Numbered from the stretch's first letter, positions 30,701 to 41,068 are shown. The stretch is DNA of 64,000 nucleotides from Enterobacter sp. ENT03 (GCF_019218745.1 NZ_JAHUXA010000001.1:310001-374000), one strand, 5' to 3'. Numbers and translations are program-made. Notes: generated by a model from the sequence alone, not told the origin.

Positions 30701-33700
30701 ATGCCTGAACAATTCCGTTACTCCCTGCCCTCCAGAGCAGGCGACCAGCGTCAGCTGGGCGAACTTACTGGCAGCGCCTGCGCCACCGAAGTGGCCGAAA
30801 TCGTTGAACGCCATCATGGCCCGGTCGTCCTGATCGCGCCCGATATGCAAAACGCGCTGCGTCTGCACGACGAAATCAGGCAGTTTACCGATCATCTGGT
30901 GATGAATCTGGCCGACTGGGAAACGCTGCCTTACGACAGCTTCTCACCGCATCAGGAAATTATCTCCTCCCGCCTGTCGACGCTCTATCAGCTGCCCGCC
31001 ATGCAGCGCGGCGTGCTGATCATGCCGGTGAATACGCTGATGCAGCGCGTCTGCCCGCACAGCTTCCTGCATGGCCATGCGCTGGTGATGCAAAAAGGCC
31101 AGCGGCTGTCCCGTGATGCCTTGCGCGTGCAGCTGGATAATGCTGGCTACCGGCATGTCGATCAGGTGATGGCGCACGGTGAATATGCCACGCGAGGCGC
31201 GCTGCTGGATCTCTACCCGATGGGCAGTGAACAGCCCTACCGTATTGATTTCTTTGATGACGAAATCGACAGCCTGCGCCTGTTCGATGCCGACACGCAA
31301 CGCACGCTAGAAGAAGTGGAGGCGATTAATCTGCTGCCTGCCCACGAATTCCCGACGGATAAAGCCGCCATCGAACTGTTCCGCAGCCAGTGGCGTGACA
31401 ATTTTGAGGTGAAGCGCGATGCAGAGCACATCTATCAGCAGGTGAGTAAAGGCACCCTGCCGACCGGTATTGAATACTGGCAGCCGCTGTTCTTCAGCGA
31501 ACCGCTGCCGGCGCTGTTCAGTTATTTCCCGGCGAACACCTTGATTGTGAATACCGGCGATCTGGAAACCAGCGCGGAGCGCTTCCAGAACGACACCCAG
31601 GCGCGCTATGAAAATCGCGGCGTCGATCCAATGCGACCACTGCTGCCACCGTCCCGCCTGTGGCTGCGTACCGACGAACTGTTCGGCGAGCTAAAAAGCT
31701 GGCCGCGTATCCAGCTGAAAACCGACAAGCTGGCCAACAAAGCTGCCAACACCAATCTGGGCTATCAGACGCTGCCGGATCTGGCGGTGCAGGCGCAGCA
31801 AAAAGCGCCGCTCGAGGCGCTGCGTAAATTTATCGAATCCTTCAGCGGCCCGGTGGTGTTCTCGGTAGAGAGCGAGGGCCGTCGTGAAGCATTAGGCGAA
31901 CTGCTGGCGCGGATTAAAATCGCGCCGAAGCGTATTCAGCGTCTGGATGACGCGACCGGCAACGGGCGTTATCTGATTATTGGCGCGGCGGAGCGCGGTT
32001 TTGTCGATACCCTTCGTCACCGGGCGCTGATCTGCGAAAGCGATTTACTGGGCGAGCGCGTCTCCCGCCGTCGTCAGGATAATCGCCGCACCATCAACCC
32101 GGATACATTGATCCGTAACCTGGCGGAGCTGCATCCTGGACAACCAGTGGTGCATCTGGAGCACGGCGTCGGACGCTATGCCGGGATGACCACGCTGGAA
32201 GCGGGTGGCATCAAGGGCGAATACCTGATGCTCACCTACCTGGGCGATGCCAAACTCTATGTGCCTGTCTCTTCCCTGCATCTGATCAGCCGCTACGCCG
32301 GAGGCGCCGAAGAAAATGCGCCGCTGCATAAACTGGGCAGCGATGCCTGGTCACGGGCACGGCAGAAAGCGGCGGAAAAAGTCCGCGATGTGGCGGCGGA
32401 GCTGCTGGATATTTACGCTCAGCGCGCCGCGAAAAGCGGGTTTGCGTTTAAGCATGACCGCGAACAGTATCAGCTGTTCTGCGAAGGCTTCCCGTTTGAA
32501 ACCACGCCCGATCAGGCGCAAGCCATCAACGCGGTGCTCAGCGATATGTGTCAACCGCTGGCGATGGATCGGCTGGTGTGCGGCGATGTGGGCTTCGGGA
32601 AAACCGAAGTGGCGATGCGGGCGGCTTTCCTGGCGGTGGAAAACCACAAGCAGGTAGCGGTGCTGGTGCCGACCACCCTGCTGGCGCAGCAGCACTATGA
32701 TAACTTCCGCGATCGTTTCGCCAACTGGCCGGTACGCATCGAAATGCTCTCCCGCTTCCGCAGCGCCAAAGAGCAGGCACAAATCCTTGAACAGGCCGCC
32801 GAAGGGAAAATTGATATTCTGGTCGGCACGCACAAGCTGCTGCAAAGCGATGTGAAGATGCGCGATCTGGGGTTGCTGATCGTCGATGAAGAGCACCGCT
32901 TTGGCGTGCGCCACAAGGAACGCATCAAAGCGATGCGCGCCGACGTGGATATTCTGACGCTGACCGCCACGCCGATCCCGCGAACGCTGAATATGGCCAT
33001 GAGCGGCATGCGCGATCTGTCGATTATCGCCACCCCGCCTGCCCGTCGTCTGGCGGTGAAGACTTTTGTGCGCGAGTACGACGAACTGGTGGTGCGCGAA
33101 GCCATGCTGCGTGAAATCCTGCGTGGCGGCCAGGTGTACTACCTCTATAACGATGTGGAAAACATTCAGAAAGCCGCACAGCGGCTGGCGGAACTGGTGC
33201 CGGAGGCCCGTATCGCCATCGGTCACGGTCAGATGCGCGAGCGCGAACTGGAGCGGGTGATGAATGATTTCCATCATCAGCGCTTTAATGTGCTGGTGTG
33301 CACCACCATCATCGAAACCGGGATCGACATTCCCACCGCCAACACCATTATCATTGAGCGGGCCGACCACTTTGGTCTGGCGCAATTGCACCAGCTGCGT
33401 GGCCGCGTCGGGCGTTCCCATCATCAGGCCTACGCTTGGCTGCTGACGCCGCATCCTAAAGCGATGACCAGTGACGCGAAGAAACGCCTCGAAGCCATTG
33501 CTTCGCTGGAAGATCTGGGGGCGGGCTTTGCGCTGGCAACGCACGATCTGGAGATCCGTGGGGCCGGGGAACTGCTCGGCGAAGATCAGAGCGGCCAGAT
33601 GGAGACGATTGGCTTCTCGCTGTACATGGAGATGCTGGAAAATGCTGTCGATGCGCTGAAAGCCGGGCGCGAGCCGTCCCTTGAGGATCTCACCAGTCAG

Positions 33701-34147
33701 CAGACGGAAGTGGAACTGCGTATGCCCGCGCTGATCCCGGATGATTACATTCCTGACGTCAATACGCGCCTGTCGTTCTATAAACGGATCGCCAGTGCGA
33801 AAAGTGAGAACGAACTGGATGAGATCAAGGTGGAGCTGATCGACCGCTTTGGCCTGCTGCCGGATCCGGCGCGTACCCTGCTTGAAGTGGCACTGCTGCG
33901 TCAACAGGCGCAGCGGCTCGGCATTCGCAAGCTGGAGGGCAATGACAAAGGCGGTACCATTGAGTTCGCCGAGAAGAATCACGTTGACCCGGTGTGGCTG
34001 ATTGGTCTGCTGCAAAAGCAGCCGCAGCATTTCCGCCTCGACGGGCCGACACGCCTGAAGTTCTTCCAGGATCTCGGTGAGCGAAAAGCCCGTATTGAAT
34101 GGGTGCGTCAGTTTATGCAGAAACTGGCGGAAAACGCCGTCGCCTGA
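30701..34147 (+). CDS. mfd: Transcription-repair coupling factor Mfd
   Basis: 1148 residues from ATG 30701 (MPEQFRYSLP), the E. coli length; an ATG four codons earlier (30689) has an AAGAG site and may be used instead. It pushes stalled RNA polymerase off DNA and recruits UvrA. Seen: UvrB-like N-terminal module, polymerase-interaction domain near 475-600, helicase motif I GDVGFGKTEVAMRA, motif II DEEH, TATPIPRTL, and motif VI QLRGRVGRS; C-terminal autoinhibitory domain. A 600-codon antisense frame opposite is a shadow. Confidence 0.98.
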   Translation: MPEQFRYSLPSRAGDQRQLGELTGSACATEVAEIVERHHGPVVLIAPDMQNALRLHDEIRQFTDHLVMNLADWETLPYDSFSPHQEIISSRLSTLYQLPAMQRGVLIMPVNTLMQRVCPHSFLHGHALVMQKGQRLSRDALRVQLDNAGYRHVDQVMAHGEYATRGALLDLYPMGSEQPYRIDFFDDEIDSLRLFDADTQRTLEEVEAINLLPAHEFPTDKAAIELFRSQWRDNFEVKRDAEHIYQQVSKGTLPTGIEYWQPLFFSEPLPALFSYFPANTLIVNTGDLETSAERFQNDTQARYENRGVDPMRPLLPPSRLWLRTDELFGELKSWPRIQLKTDKLANKAANTNLGYQTLPDLAVQAQQKAPLEALRKFIESFSGPVVFSVESEGRREALGELLARIKIAPKRIQRLDDATGNGRYLIIGAAERGFVDTLRHRALICESDLLGERVSRRRQDNRRTINPDTLIRNLAELHPGQPVVHLEHGVGRYAGMTTLEAGGIKGEYLMLTYLGDAKLYVPVSSLHLISRYAGGAEENAPLHKLGSDAWSRARQKAAEKVRDVAAELLDIYAQRAAKSGFAFKHDREQYQLFCEGFPFETTPDQAQAINAVLSDMCQPLAMDRLVCGDVGFGKTEVAMRAAFLAVENHKQVAVLVPTTLLAQQHYDNFRDRFANWPVRIEMLSRFRSAKEQAQILEQAAEGKIDILVGTHKLLQSDVKMRDLGLLIVDEEHRFGVRHKERIKAMRADVDILTLTATPIPRTLNMAMSGMRDLSIIATPPARRLAVKTFVREYDELVVREAMLREILRGGQVYYLYNDVENIQKAAQRLAELVPEARIAIGHGQMRERELERVMNDFHHQRFNVLVCTTIIETGIDIPTANTIIIERADHFGLAQLHQLRGRVGRSHHQAYAWLLTPHPKAMTSDAKKRLEAIASLEDLGAGFALATHDLEIRGAGELLGEDQSGQMETIGFSLYMEMLENAVDALKAGREPSLEDLTSQQTEVELRMPALIPDDYIPDVNTRLSFYKRIASAKSENELDEIKVELIDRFGLLPDPARTLLEVALLRQQAQRLGIRKLEGNDKGGTIEFAEKNHVDPVWLIGLLQKQPQHFRLDGPTRLKFFQDLGERKARIEWVRQFMQKLAENAVA

Positions 34148-34152
34148 GGTCA

Positions 34153-34182
34153 CTGACGCACCGTCCGATGGCGGTGCGTCAG
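34153..34182 (+). terminator. mfd terminator
   Basis: CTGACGCACCG (34153-34163) and CGGTGCGTCAG (34172-34182) form a perfect 11-bp stem, eight-base loop, followed by CCTTTAC. It starts five bases after the mfd stop. Confidence 0.8.
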
Positions 34183-34285
34183 CCTTTACAAACTCTTTGC
34201 ACTTCCCCTGGGTTTCCCGACACGTTCGCCATCCATAATTGAGGTTTATGTTGAAATAACAATAACCTGAAAATACCTGTGGGTG

Positions 34286-35254
34286 ATGATCCTAATGATA
34301 ACCTCGCGTTTTACCCGTTGGCTGACGTACGTTGCCGTTGCCTCGGCGCTGACCCTCGCCCTCCCTGCTCAGGCAAATACCTGGCCGCTGCCCGCCACAG
34401 GCAGTCGCGTGGTAGGAGAAAACCGCTTCCACCTCGTTGAGAATGACGGCGGCTCGCTGGAAGCAATCGCTAAAAAATACAATGTCGGATTCCTTGCGCT
34501 ATTGCAGGCCAACCCCGGCGTGGATCCTTATGTGCCCCGCGCGGGCAGCGTGCTGACCATTCCCCTGCAAACCCTGCTACCGGACGTGCCGCGCGAAGGG
34601 ATTGTCATTAACCTTGCCGAGCTGCGTCTTTATTACTACCCGCCAGGAAAAAAAGAGGTGACGATCTATCCCATCGGCATTGGCCAGTTGGGGGGCGACA
34701 CTCTGACGCCCACCATGGTGACCACCGTGTCGGACAAACGCGCGAATCCCACCTGGACACCCACCGCGAATATTCGCGCCCGTTATAAAGCCCAGGGCGT
34801 TGATCTGCCCGCCGTGGTCCCTGCCGGGCCGGATAACCCGATGGGGCATCACGCCATTCGTCTGGCGGCCTACGGCGGCGTGTACCTGCTGCACGGCACC
34901 AACGCGGATTTCGGCATTGGCATGCGCGTAAGCTCCGGCTGTATTCGTCTGCGCGATGGCGACATTGCCACGCTGTTTAAAAAAGTCACGCCTGGCACCA
35001 AAGTGAATATCATTAACACGCCAATTAAAGCGTCACTGGAGCCTGACGGCAGACGGCTCGTAGAAGTGCATCAACCGCTCTCCAAATCCATTAATGACGA
35101 TCCGAAAACCCAGCCGATCGTCTTAAACAGCGCAATGGAAGCGTTCAAAGCCGATGCACAAACGAATACCGTGCTGATGGATGAAGTGATGCAGGTTCGT
35201 TCTGGTATGCCGGTAGATGTCACGGAACATCAAGAGGTTGCGCAAAGTTTGTAA
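34286..35254 (+). CDS. ldtC: L,D-transpeptidase LdtC
   Basis: About 322 residues. Signal peptide ending ALPAQA; LysM-like domain (ENRFHLVENDGGSLEAIA to LTIPLQTL), then the YkuD domain with HGTNADFGIG and catalytic Cys in SSGCIRLRD. Periplasmic enzyme (YcfS) that anchors Braun lipoprotein to peptidoglycan. The start is uncertain: GTG 34283, ATG 34286 and ATG 34295 are in frame and none has a strong ribosome site; the signal peptide is complete with any. In E. coli bhsA lies next to it; here comR follows directly on the same strand. Confidence 0.95.
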   Translation: MILMITSRFTRWLTYVAVASALTLALPAQANTWPLPATGSRVVGENRFHLVENDGGSLEAIAKKYNVGFLALLQANPGVDPYVPRAGSVLTIPLQTLLPDVPREGIVINLAELRLYYYPPGKKEVTIYPIGIGQLGGDTLTPTMVTTVSDKRANPTWTPTANIRARYKAQGVDLPAVVPAGPDNPMGHHAIRLAAYGGVYLLHGTNADFGIGMRVSSGCIRLRDGDIATLFKKVTPGTKVNIINTPIKASLEPDGRRLVEVHQPLSKSINDDPKTQPIVLNSAMEAFKADAQTNTVLMDEVMQVRSGMPVDVTEHQEVAQSL

Positions 35255-35272
35255 AGGCCGCCGGTTATTTTT

Positions 35273-35300
35273 ATAATGATCGTTCAACAAACATCATTAT
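35273..35300. promoter_or_regulatory. Palindrome before comR, probable ComR operator
   Basis: Perfect 8-base arms ATAATGAT (35273-35280) and ATCATTAT (35293-35300) around a 12-base centre that itself holds TT...AA symmetry. It ends 12 bases before the comR ATG. TetR-family regulators usually bind such sites and repress themselves; in E. coli ComR represses bhsA and responds to copper. Confidence 0.65.
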
Positions 35301-35312
35301 TCAGGCGGCGCT

Positions 35313-35948
35313 ATGACCAACGATGTGACCTGCTGTACTAAAAAAAGCCGTGGCCGACCGAAAACCTTCGATCGGGACGCCGCGCTTGATAAAGCCATGA
35401 CGCTGTTCTGGCAGCACGGGTATGAGGCCACCTCTTTAGCGGATCTGGTAGAAGCCACCGGCGCAAAAGCACCGACGCTGTATGCGGAGTTTACCAATAA
35501 AGAGGGGCTGTTCCGCGCCGTGCTGGATCGCTATATCGCCCGTTTTGCCGTCCGGCATGACGCACAACTGCTGTGTGAGGACAAGCCGCTTGAGCAGGCG
35601 CTGCGTGATTATTTCACCTCCGTCGCGACCTGCTTTACCAGCAAAGACACGCCAGCGGGCTGTTTTCTGATCAATACCTCTGCCACGCTGGCGGCCTCCT
35701 CTGATGAGATTGCGCAGACAATCAAATCGCGTCACGCGCTGCAGGAAAAAACGCTGGTACAGTTTTTACAGCAACGTCAGGCGCGCGGCGAAATTCCCGC
35801 CAGCCGCGATGTTCACGCCCTTGCACAGTTTTTAAGCTGCATTTTGCAGGGTATGTCTGTCAGCGCCCGTGAAGGCGCGTGCGTGGAAAAACTGCTGCAA
35901 ATTACGACTACCACCCTGCGGCTGTGGCCCGAACTGCTGAAATCCTGA
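35313..35948 (+). CDS. comR: TetR-family copper-responsive repressor ComR
   Basis: 211 residues. N-terminal helix-turn-helix RDAALDKAMTLFWQHGYEATSLADLVEATGA (residues about 21-52) and a ligand domain containing Cys residues (DTPAGCFLINT; LSCILQG). Closely matches E. coli ComR/YcfQ, including KKSRGRPK at the start. In E. coli it represses the divergent outer-membrane protein gene bhsA (comC). Here bhsA is absent: comR starts 58 bases after ldtC on the same strand, and no bhsA-like frame is nearby. Its remaining targets are therefore unclear; self-control through the palindrome is likely. Confidence 0.94.
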   Translation: MTNDVTCCTKKSRGRPKTFDRDAALDKAMTLFWQHGYEATSLADLVEATGAKAPTLYAEFTNKEGLFRAVLDRYIARFAVRHDAQLLCEDKPLEQALRDYFTSVATCFTSKDTPAGCFLINTSATLAASSDEIAQTIKSRHALQEKTLVQFLQQRQARGEIPASRDVHALAQFLSCILQGMSVSAREGACVEKLLQITTTTLRLWPELLKS

Positions 35949-36139
35949 TCCTTTTCTTCTGCCGTTTTGATTGGTCTGCCCTGTTGCAGTAATAGGTCAG
36001 ACCTTTCGGCATTCCGTCTCGTTTTGCTATTCTTAATGGTGATTATTTTTGTGCTAATCATTAGCACACATAAGATAGGAGCAATTTGCAGGTCATGAAG
36101 ACACGTTCGATGGCTGTTCACATGCAGAAGGAAAATGAA

Positions 36140-36295
36140 ATGGTTTTGCTATTACCATTCCTTAAAGTGCTAATAGTAATAACATTGTTATTTAGTCTGT
36201 GGGTGTTATGCGGCAATTCAGTGGTTTTCGCGTTCGTATCGGTCGTTGTCACCGCCGCCCTGCTGGTGAAACAAAGTAAAGATACTGCGGTTTAA
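36140..36295 (+). CDS. Small membrane protein, 51 aa, unrecognised
   Basis: ATG 36140 has AAGGAA six bases upstream; upstream in-frame starts (36095, 36110, 36122) are possible and would add up to 15 residues. The 51 residues start MVLLLPFLKVLIVITLLFSLW and form two hydrophobic helices with one Cys between and a short charged tail KQSKDTAV. A two-helix inner-membrane protein is predicted. I do not recognise it. It lies between comR and ycfJ, with its own terminator. Confidence 0.6.
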   Translation: MVLLLPFLKVLIVITLLFSLWVLCGNSVVFAFVSVVVTAALLVKQSKDTAV

Positions 36296-36318
36296 GTCAG
36301 ACAGGTACAAACAAAAAG

Positions 36319-36347
36319 GACTCCCCAGCCTGAGCGATTGGGGAGTC
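36319..36347 (+). terminator. Terminator after the 51-aa membrane protein
   Basis: GACTCCCCA (36319-36327) pairs with TGGGGAGTC (36339-36347), 11-base loop; the minus-strand side has CTTTTTGTTTG, so it may also serve the convergent ycfJ. Confidence 0.7.
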
Positions 36348-36368
36348 AATTATGTAGGGACTGCTTTT

Positions 36369-36908
36369 TTACGCTTTGTTGTTCAGGATCAGCTGACCGT
36401 TGCCGTCCAGCGGAATTTGCGTACCAGGGTCATTATCCATACGAATTTTGCCCTGCTGATCGCCAATTTTGTAGGTTACGTCGTAACCGAGCATTTTTTC
36501 TGATTTGTCGTACACCGTTTTACAGCGCTGTTGGCTGCTGGTGTAGGTATCATTATCCTGTAATGAGCCCTGGATCTGGTTGCCGGCATAGCCGCCACCC
36601 AATGCCCCCACGACTGTCGCCACGTCTTTACCGCGACCACCGCCAAACTGGTGACCAATCACCCCACCGGCTACCGCACCCAGCACGGAACCTGTCAGGC
36701 GATTCTCATCCTGTACCGGCCGGCGATGCGTTACCGTGACATTACGGCACTCTTTACGCGGTGTTTTAACCGTCTCTTTAATTGGTGTGGCTGATACAAC
36801 CTGCGCATATTGTGGACCGCTCTTGAAGACATCAAGACCCGCAACAGCCGCCACACCCAGAGCAGCGGCCACACCAATTCCTATACCCGCTAACATTGAT
36901 TTATTCAC
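36369..36908 (-). CDS. ycfJ: Glycine-zipper protein YcfJ
   Basis: 179 residues from GTG 36908 (behind AGGAATATTCCT region; GGAG present), the E. coli length. N-terminal hydrophobic segment MLAGIGIGVAAALGVAAVAG, then a glycine-zipper 2TM domain (GSVLGAVAGGVIGHQFGGG and VVGALGGGYAGNQIQG). Envelope protein of unknown role, linked to biofilm in E. coli. The frame extends upstream to 36953, but the GTG start matches the family length. Confidence 0.93.
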   Translation of the reverse strand: MNKSMLAGIGIGVAAALGVAAVAGLDVFKSGPQYAQVVSATPIKETVKTPRKECRNVTVTHRRPVQDENRLTGSVLGAVAGGVIGHQFGGGRGKDVATVVGALGGGYAGNQIQGSLQDNDTYTSSQQRCKTVYDKSEKMLGYDVTYKIGDQQGKIRMDNDPGTQIPLDGNGQLILNNKA

Positions 36909-37094
36909 AGGAATATCTCCCTTCTTTGCTATTGGTAACAATTTTGCAATCAAAGCCGAAGTGCGCCAATCAGAATTCAGGAAGATTGAGAGGTATTGTG
37001 CGGGGAAATACGCTGATTCAGAGAAGTCTGAGCCAATAGCCCTGTCAGGCAGAAGGATATGCTGATTGCCCCGCCGTGTGGCGGGGCATGATGC

Positions 37095-38399
37095 TTAGTG
37101 CAGCTTCAGGCGCGGGCGGATCACCCGGTTGATACTGCCGACCACCATCATCAGGCCGGTTTTGAAATAACCATGCAGCGCGACCTGGTGCATACGGTAA
37201 AGCGAGATATACACAAAGCGCGCCATACGCCCTTCAATCATCATTGAACCGCGCATCAGGTTGCCCATCAGGCTGCCGACGGTGGAGAAGTTAGACAGCG
37301 ACACCAGCGAGCCGTGATCTTTATAGACATACGCTTTCAGCGGCTTGCCTTTCATCTGCGCGAGAATGTTATGCAGCGCGCAGGTTGCCATCTGGTGTGC
37401 GGCCTGTGCACGGGGCGGTACGAAGCCGCCTTCCGGACGAGGACAGGATGCACAGTCGCCGATGGCAAAAATATCGGCATCGCGGGTGGTCTGCAACGTC
37501 GGCTCGACGACCAGCTGGTTGATACGGTTGGTTTCCAGCCCGCCGATCTCTTTCATAAAGTCCGGCGCTTTAATACCTGCCGCCCAGACCATCAGATCGG
37601 CTTTAATATGCTCGCCATCTTTGGTGTGCAGCCCTTCACTGTCGGCGCTGGTTACCATAGTCTGCGTCAGAACACGCACGCCCATTTTGGTCAGCTCATT
37701 ATGCGCCGCACCAGAAATGCGTGGCGGCAGCGCAGGCAGAATACGCTCGCCCGCTTCCACCAGCGTCACGTTCAGCGCTTCATTGCTCAGCCCTTTGTAA
37801 CCGTAGCTGTGCAGCTGTTTGACCGCATTATGCAGCTCTGCTGACAGCTCAACGCCGGTCGCGCCGCCGCCGACAATAGCGATGTTGACCTTGCCGCTGG
37901 CACCGAGGTTGGCGGAGTATTTCAGGAACAGGTTAAGCATTTCCTGATGGAAACGGCGCGCCTGGTGCGGGTTATCGAGGAAGATGCAGTGCTCTTTCAC
38001 GCCCGGCGTGTTGAAATCGTTGGAGGTACTGCCCAGCGCCATCACCAGGGTGTCATAGGCGATTTTACGCTCCGGCACCAGCAGCTCGCCTTTTTCATCG
38101 CGCAACTCGGCCAGCGTCAGGGTTTTGCTGTCGCGATTGATGTCCATCACCGACCCCAGCTGGAACTGGAAGTGGTGATTACGCGCATGCGCCAGGTAGC
38201 TCAGCGCATCCACACCTTCATCCAGCGAACCGGTCGCCACTTCATGCAGCAGTGGTTTCCACAGATGGCTATGGTTGCGATCAATCAGCGTGATTTTCGC
38301 TTTTTTTCCGCGCCCAAGCTTCTTTCCCAGCTGTGTCGCCAGCTCAAGGCCGCCTGCACCGCCGCCCACAATCACGATCTTTTTCAATGGTGTAGTCAA
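37095..38399 (-). CDS. ndh: NADH dehydrogenase II (non-proton-pumping)
   Basis: 434 residues from TTG 38399 ([19 protein letters not shown]), exactly the E. coli length and start; GAGGGGG lies upstream. FAD site [18 protein letters not shown] site [17 protein letters not shown], and IFAIGDCA. Single-subunit peripheral membrane flavoenzyme passing electrons from NADH to ubiquinone in aerobic respiration. The C-terminal basic, hydrophobic stretch ([17 protein letters not shown]) anchors it. Regulated by FNR (see next entry). Confidence 0.98.
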   Translation of the reverse strand: MTTPLKKIVIVGGGAGGLELATQLGKKLGRGKKAKITLIDRNHSHLWKPLLHEVATGSLDEGVDALSYLAHARNHHFQFQLGSVMDINRDSKTLTLAELRDEKGELLVPERKIAYDTLVMALGSTSNDFNTPGVKEHCIFLDNPHQARRFHQEMLNLFLKYSANLGASGKVNIAIVGGGATGVELSAELHNAVKQLHSYGYKGLSNEALNVTLVEAGERILPALPPRISGAAHNELTKMGVRVLTQTMVTSADSEGLHTKDGEHIKADLMVWAAGIKAPDFMKEIGGLETNRINQLVVEPTLQTTRDADIFAIGDCASCPRPEGGFVPPRAQAAHQMATCALHNILAQMKGKPLKAYVYKDHGSLVSLSNFSTVGSLMGNLMRGSMMIEGRMARFVYISLYRMHQVALHGYFKTGLMMVVGSINRVIRPRLKLH

Positions 38400-38433
38400 C
38401 GTGACCCCCTCAAAATTATTAACCAATTGTTAA

Positions 38434-38550
38434 GTAAAGGTTATATAAATAAGTTTTAATTAACAACAAGTTACCAGCATGAAAACAGCCTGCTGGTAAC
38501 GAGAATAGCATGTTCGGTGCATTGGTCATACCAAAATTGATGTACATCAA
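38434..38550 (-). promoter_or_regulatory. ndh promoter with perfect FNR box
   Basis: On the minus strand TTGTTG (38469-38464) and ATATAA (38446-38441) are spaced by 17 bases. Upstream lies TTGAT-GTAC-ATCAA (38537-38550), a perfect FNR palindrome, centred about 109 bases before the estimated start. In E. coli FNR represses ndh anaerobically from two upstream sites; only one perfect site is evident here. Confidence 0.75.
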
Positions 38551-38589
38551 GTTTTGCTGCTTAAAAGATAAGCGTGTTCCGCGCGAAAG

Positions 38590-38618
38590 CAAAAAAAAGC
38601 CAGCGATTAAGCTGACTT
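38590..38618 (-). terminator. ycfP operon terminator
   Basis: On the minus strand AGTCAGC and GCTGGCT flank TTAATC and are followed by a run of eight T (38598-38591). This ends the hinT-to-ycfP gene run. Confidence 0.85.
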
Positions 38619-38636
38619 TTAAGAGGATGTACCGGG

Positions 38637-39179
38637 TTAACCGAGGGTTTTAAAGGCTTTGATGCGCTGCAGATGCGGGGAGATATTCTTGAATTTGTGG
38701 GTCTGCTCTTCATCCCAGACAATTTCATAGAAAGGCTGCAGCAGCGCCGCGGTGCGCTGACTGTCCAGCGCTTCATCATGGCGCGAGAGGATCGCCAGGC
38801 AACGGTCGCGGTTTTTCTCGCGAAAGTTGGCTACGCATTTAGTGGCAATATCGGCGTACTCTTCAGGACGGTCGATTTTGCCTTCCATGTTCTCTTGCGG
38901 GAACAGGTTCGGGTTAAACACCACCTGGCGGACATCGCACAAAAATCCGATGCGCTCCGCCCAGAAGCCGCCGAGTCCGACGCCGCAGATCAACGGCCGT
39001 TCATCGACGTTCAGCTGCAACATTTTATCCACTTCCTTTAGCAGGTGCTGCATATCATGCCGGGGATGACGGGTGCTGTAACTCAGCAGTCGCACATCCG
39101 GATCGATAAACTGCAGCTGCAACACTTTCTCGTGATTACCCGGACTGTTCGAGTCAAAACCGTGTAAATAGATGATCAT
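38637..39179 (-). CDS. ycfP: YcfP, alpha/beta-hydrolase-like UPF0227 protein
   Basis: 180 residues from ATG 39179 ([17 protein letters not shown]), the E. coli length; the frame runs seven codons further without support. Fold clues: HGFDSN near the N-terminus and [13 protein letters not shown], where the nucleophile position of an esterase GxSxG is Leu, so classical esterase activity is doubtful. Function unknown. Last gene of the nagZ group, 39 bases after nagZ. Confidence 0.95.
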   Translation of the reverse strand: MIIYLHGFDSNSPGNHEKVLQLQFIDPDVRLLSYSTRHPRHDMQHLLKEVDKMLQLNVDERPLICGVGLGGFWAERIGFLCDVRQVVFNPNLFPQENMEGKIDRPEEYADIATKCVANFREKNRDRCLAILSRHDEALDSQRTAALLQPFYEIVWDEEQTHKFKNISPHLQRIKAFKTLG

Positions 39180-39218
39180 TGTGTCCTCACCACACTGCAA
39201 CGCGCCGATGACGGCGGG

Positions 39219-40244
39219 TTAATGAGCCGTTTTATGTTCCTGCCAGCGTTCATGCAGCTGTTCCAGCGCGGCGCTGACCGTTTTCCACTTCGCGGATGAC
39301 ATCAATTCCTGACGCGTAAATGAACCTTTATGATACAACTCTGTAACACGCTGTGCATTGATCGGCGACAGGTTATCCAGCACACTTACCGCACCTTTAC
39401 GATTATTACACACCAGGATCATATCGCAGCCCGCATCCAGCGACGCCTGGCCGCGCTCCGCATAGCTGCCCATGATCGCCGCCCCTTCCATCGACAGATC
39501 GTCAGAGAAAATCACGCCGTTAAAACCCAGCTCGCCGCGCAGCACGGTTTGCAGCCAGTACGGTGACCCGCTCGCCGGGCGCGGATCGGCGTCGCTGTAA
39601 ATCACGTGCGCCGGCATAATGGCGTCGAGCTTGTTTTCGGTAATGAGCGAGCGGAAGACCGACATATCTTTGGCGCGGATCTCCGCTTCGTCACGGGGAT
39701 CGCGCGGCGTCTCTTTATGAGAGTCTGCGCTTACCGCGCCGTGGCCGGGAAAATGCTTGCCGGTCGTTTTCATTCCGGCGCTGTGCATCCCGTCGATAAA
39801 GCGGGTCGCCATCGCCAGCGCCAAAGCCGGATCGGCATGGTAAGAACGCTCGCCAATCGCCGCGCTGATGTGTCCCACATCCAGCACCGGCGCAAAGCTG
39901 ATGTCAATGTCCATCGCGATCATCTCGCTTGCCATCAGCCAGCCGGCATCTTCCGCCAGCCTGCCGCCCTCTTTGGTGCCCAGCAGCGCAGCGAAGGACT
40001 GTGCCGCGGGCAGCCGGGTGAAACCCTCTTTGAAGCGCTGTACGCGCCCGCCTTCCTGATCCACCGCCACCACCAGCCGGTGATGCGACGCCTCGCGGAT
40101 CTGCCGTACCAGTTCGCGCAACTGGGCGGGATCATGATAGTTGCGGGTAAACAGGATCAAGCCGCCTACCAGCGGATGCGCCAGGATCTCGCGCTCTTCT
40201 GCATCCAGCTCATACCCTTCAACGTCTAACATTACCGGACCCAC
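39219..40244 (-). CDS. nagZ: Beta-N-acetylhexosaminidase NagZ
   Basis: 341 residues from GTG 40244 ([13 protein letters not shown]), the E. coli length; GAGAGGTGAAT upstream. Family GH3: [31 protein letters not shown] carrying the catalytic His-Asp dyad, and [10 protein letters not shown] with the nucleophile Asp. Cytoplasmic enzyme that removes GlcNAc from anhydro-muropeptides during wall recycling and so influences ampC induction. Works with nagK, also in this window. Confidence 0.97.
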   Translation of the reverse strand: MGPVMLDVEGYELDAEEREILAHPLVGGLILFTRNYHDPAQLRELVRQIREASHHRLVVAVDQEGGRVQRFKEGFTRLPAAQSFAALLGTKEGGRLAEDAGWLMASEMIAMDIDISFAPVLDVGHISAAIGERSYHADPALALAMATRFIDGMHSAGMKTTGKHFPGHGAVSADSHKETPRDPRDEAEIRAKDMSVFRSLITENKLDAIMPAHVIYSDADPRPASGSPYWLQTVLRGELGFNGVIFSDDLSMEGAAIMGSYAERGQASLDAGCDMILVCNNRKGAVSVLDNLSPINAQRVTELYHKGSFTRQELMSSAKWKTVSAALEQLHERWQEHKTAH

Positions 40245-40255
40245 ATTCACCTCTC

Positions 40256-41068
40256 TTATCCTTTCTTCGGCAACTGGCCCCATATTTCATCGGCCAGCGT
40301 GATAAATTGTTGTTCGCCGGTTTGCTGCCAGCGGCACTCGTACCAGCCCGCCATCAGCATCATCACCCATGGCCGCCAGCGTTTAACCTGCCGCTGTAGC
40401 ATAATGGGATCGATGTTGGCCCGCCGGGCATAGTCATTCACCAGCCGCTGACGCGCGGCATCGTCCATCCACACCGAGGCCAGCTCCAGGGCAATATCGC
40501 CATCACCGGCATATTCCCAGTCGATCAACCGTAGTCCGTGCGCACTGTGCACCAGATTGCCCGCATGGACATCCATATGCAGTGGCGCAAGGCGCAATGC
40601 GCCTGGCTCTCTGTGCTGACGTAGTTTTTTCAGCACTCGCAGCCAGAACGGTGTGCGCCGTGACGGTGCGGCCTGTTGCCAGTAAAGCTCAAGCAGCGGC
40701 AACAGCGTAATGCGCCAGCCAAAACAGGGCTGCTGGTGCAGATGATACAACACCTCTGCCAGCGCATCGGTAGCCGGTAACGCCGTTTTTACCTCACCGC
40801 GCAGATAATCGACGGCCATCCAGCCCTCGCCGTAACGCTGCGGTTTTGGAGCCAGTGAGGCAGGCAGACGTTTCAGGACGTGGTACTGACGTAAAAAAGG
40901 CGCGGATGAGGTTGCCGGATGCTGATAACGAAGCACCAGCCGCTGAGCTCCATCGTCGATAATGACACTCCCGCCGGACAGCCCTGACGTTGTCTGGCCT
41001 GCGGCGGGAGTAAACTGCGGAAAGTAGCGTGACAGGATGGCGTCACGCTCAGGTTTATTGTTGTGCAA
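40256..41068 (-). CDS. thiK: Thiamine kinase ThiK
   Basis: 270 residues, APH/choline-kinase-like fold. Catalytic loop [12 protein letters not shown] and metal-binding [17 protein letters not shown] are visible. It phosphorylates thiamine to thiamine phosphate in salvage. ATG 41068 lies 14 bases inside the lpoB end, so the genes overlap. A few residues shorter than the E. coli protein. Confidence 0.94.
   Translation of the reverse strand: MHNNKPERDAILSRYFPQFTPAAGQTTSGLSGGSVIIDDGAQRLVLRYQHPATSSAPFLRQYHVLKRLPASLAPKPQRYGEGWMAVDYLRGEVKTALPATDALAEVLYHLHQQPCFGWRITLLPLLELYWQQAAPSRRTPFWLRVLKKLRQHREPGALRLAPLHMDVHAGNLVHSAHGLRLIDWEYAGDGDIALELASVWMDDAARQRLVNDYARRANIDPIMLQRQVKRWRPWVMMLMAGWYECRWQQTGEQQFITLADEIWGQLPKKG

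Noticed and set aside
32351..34153. 600-codon antisense ORF inside mfd
   Set aside because: Shadow of a GC-rich, strongly conserved gene; it has no known domains and mfd is certain.
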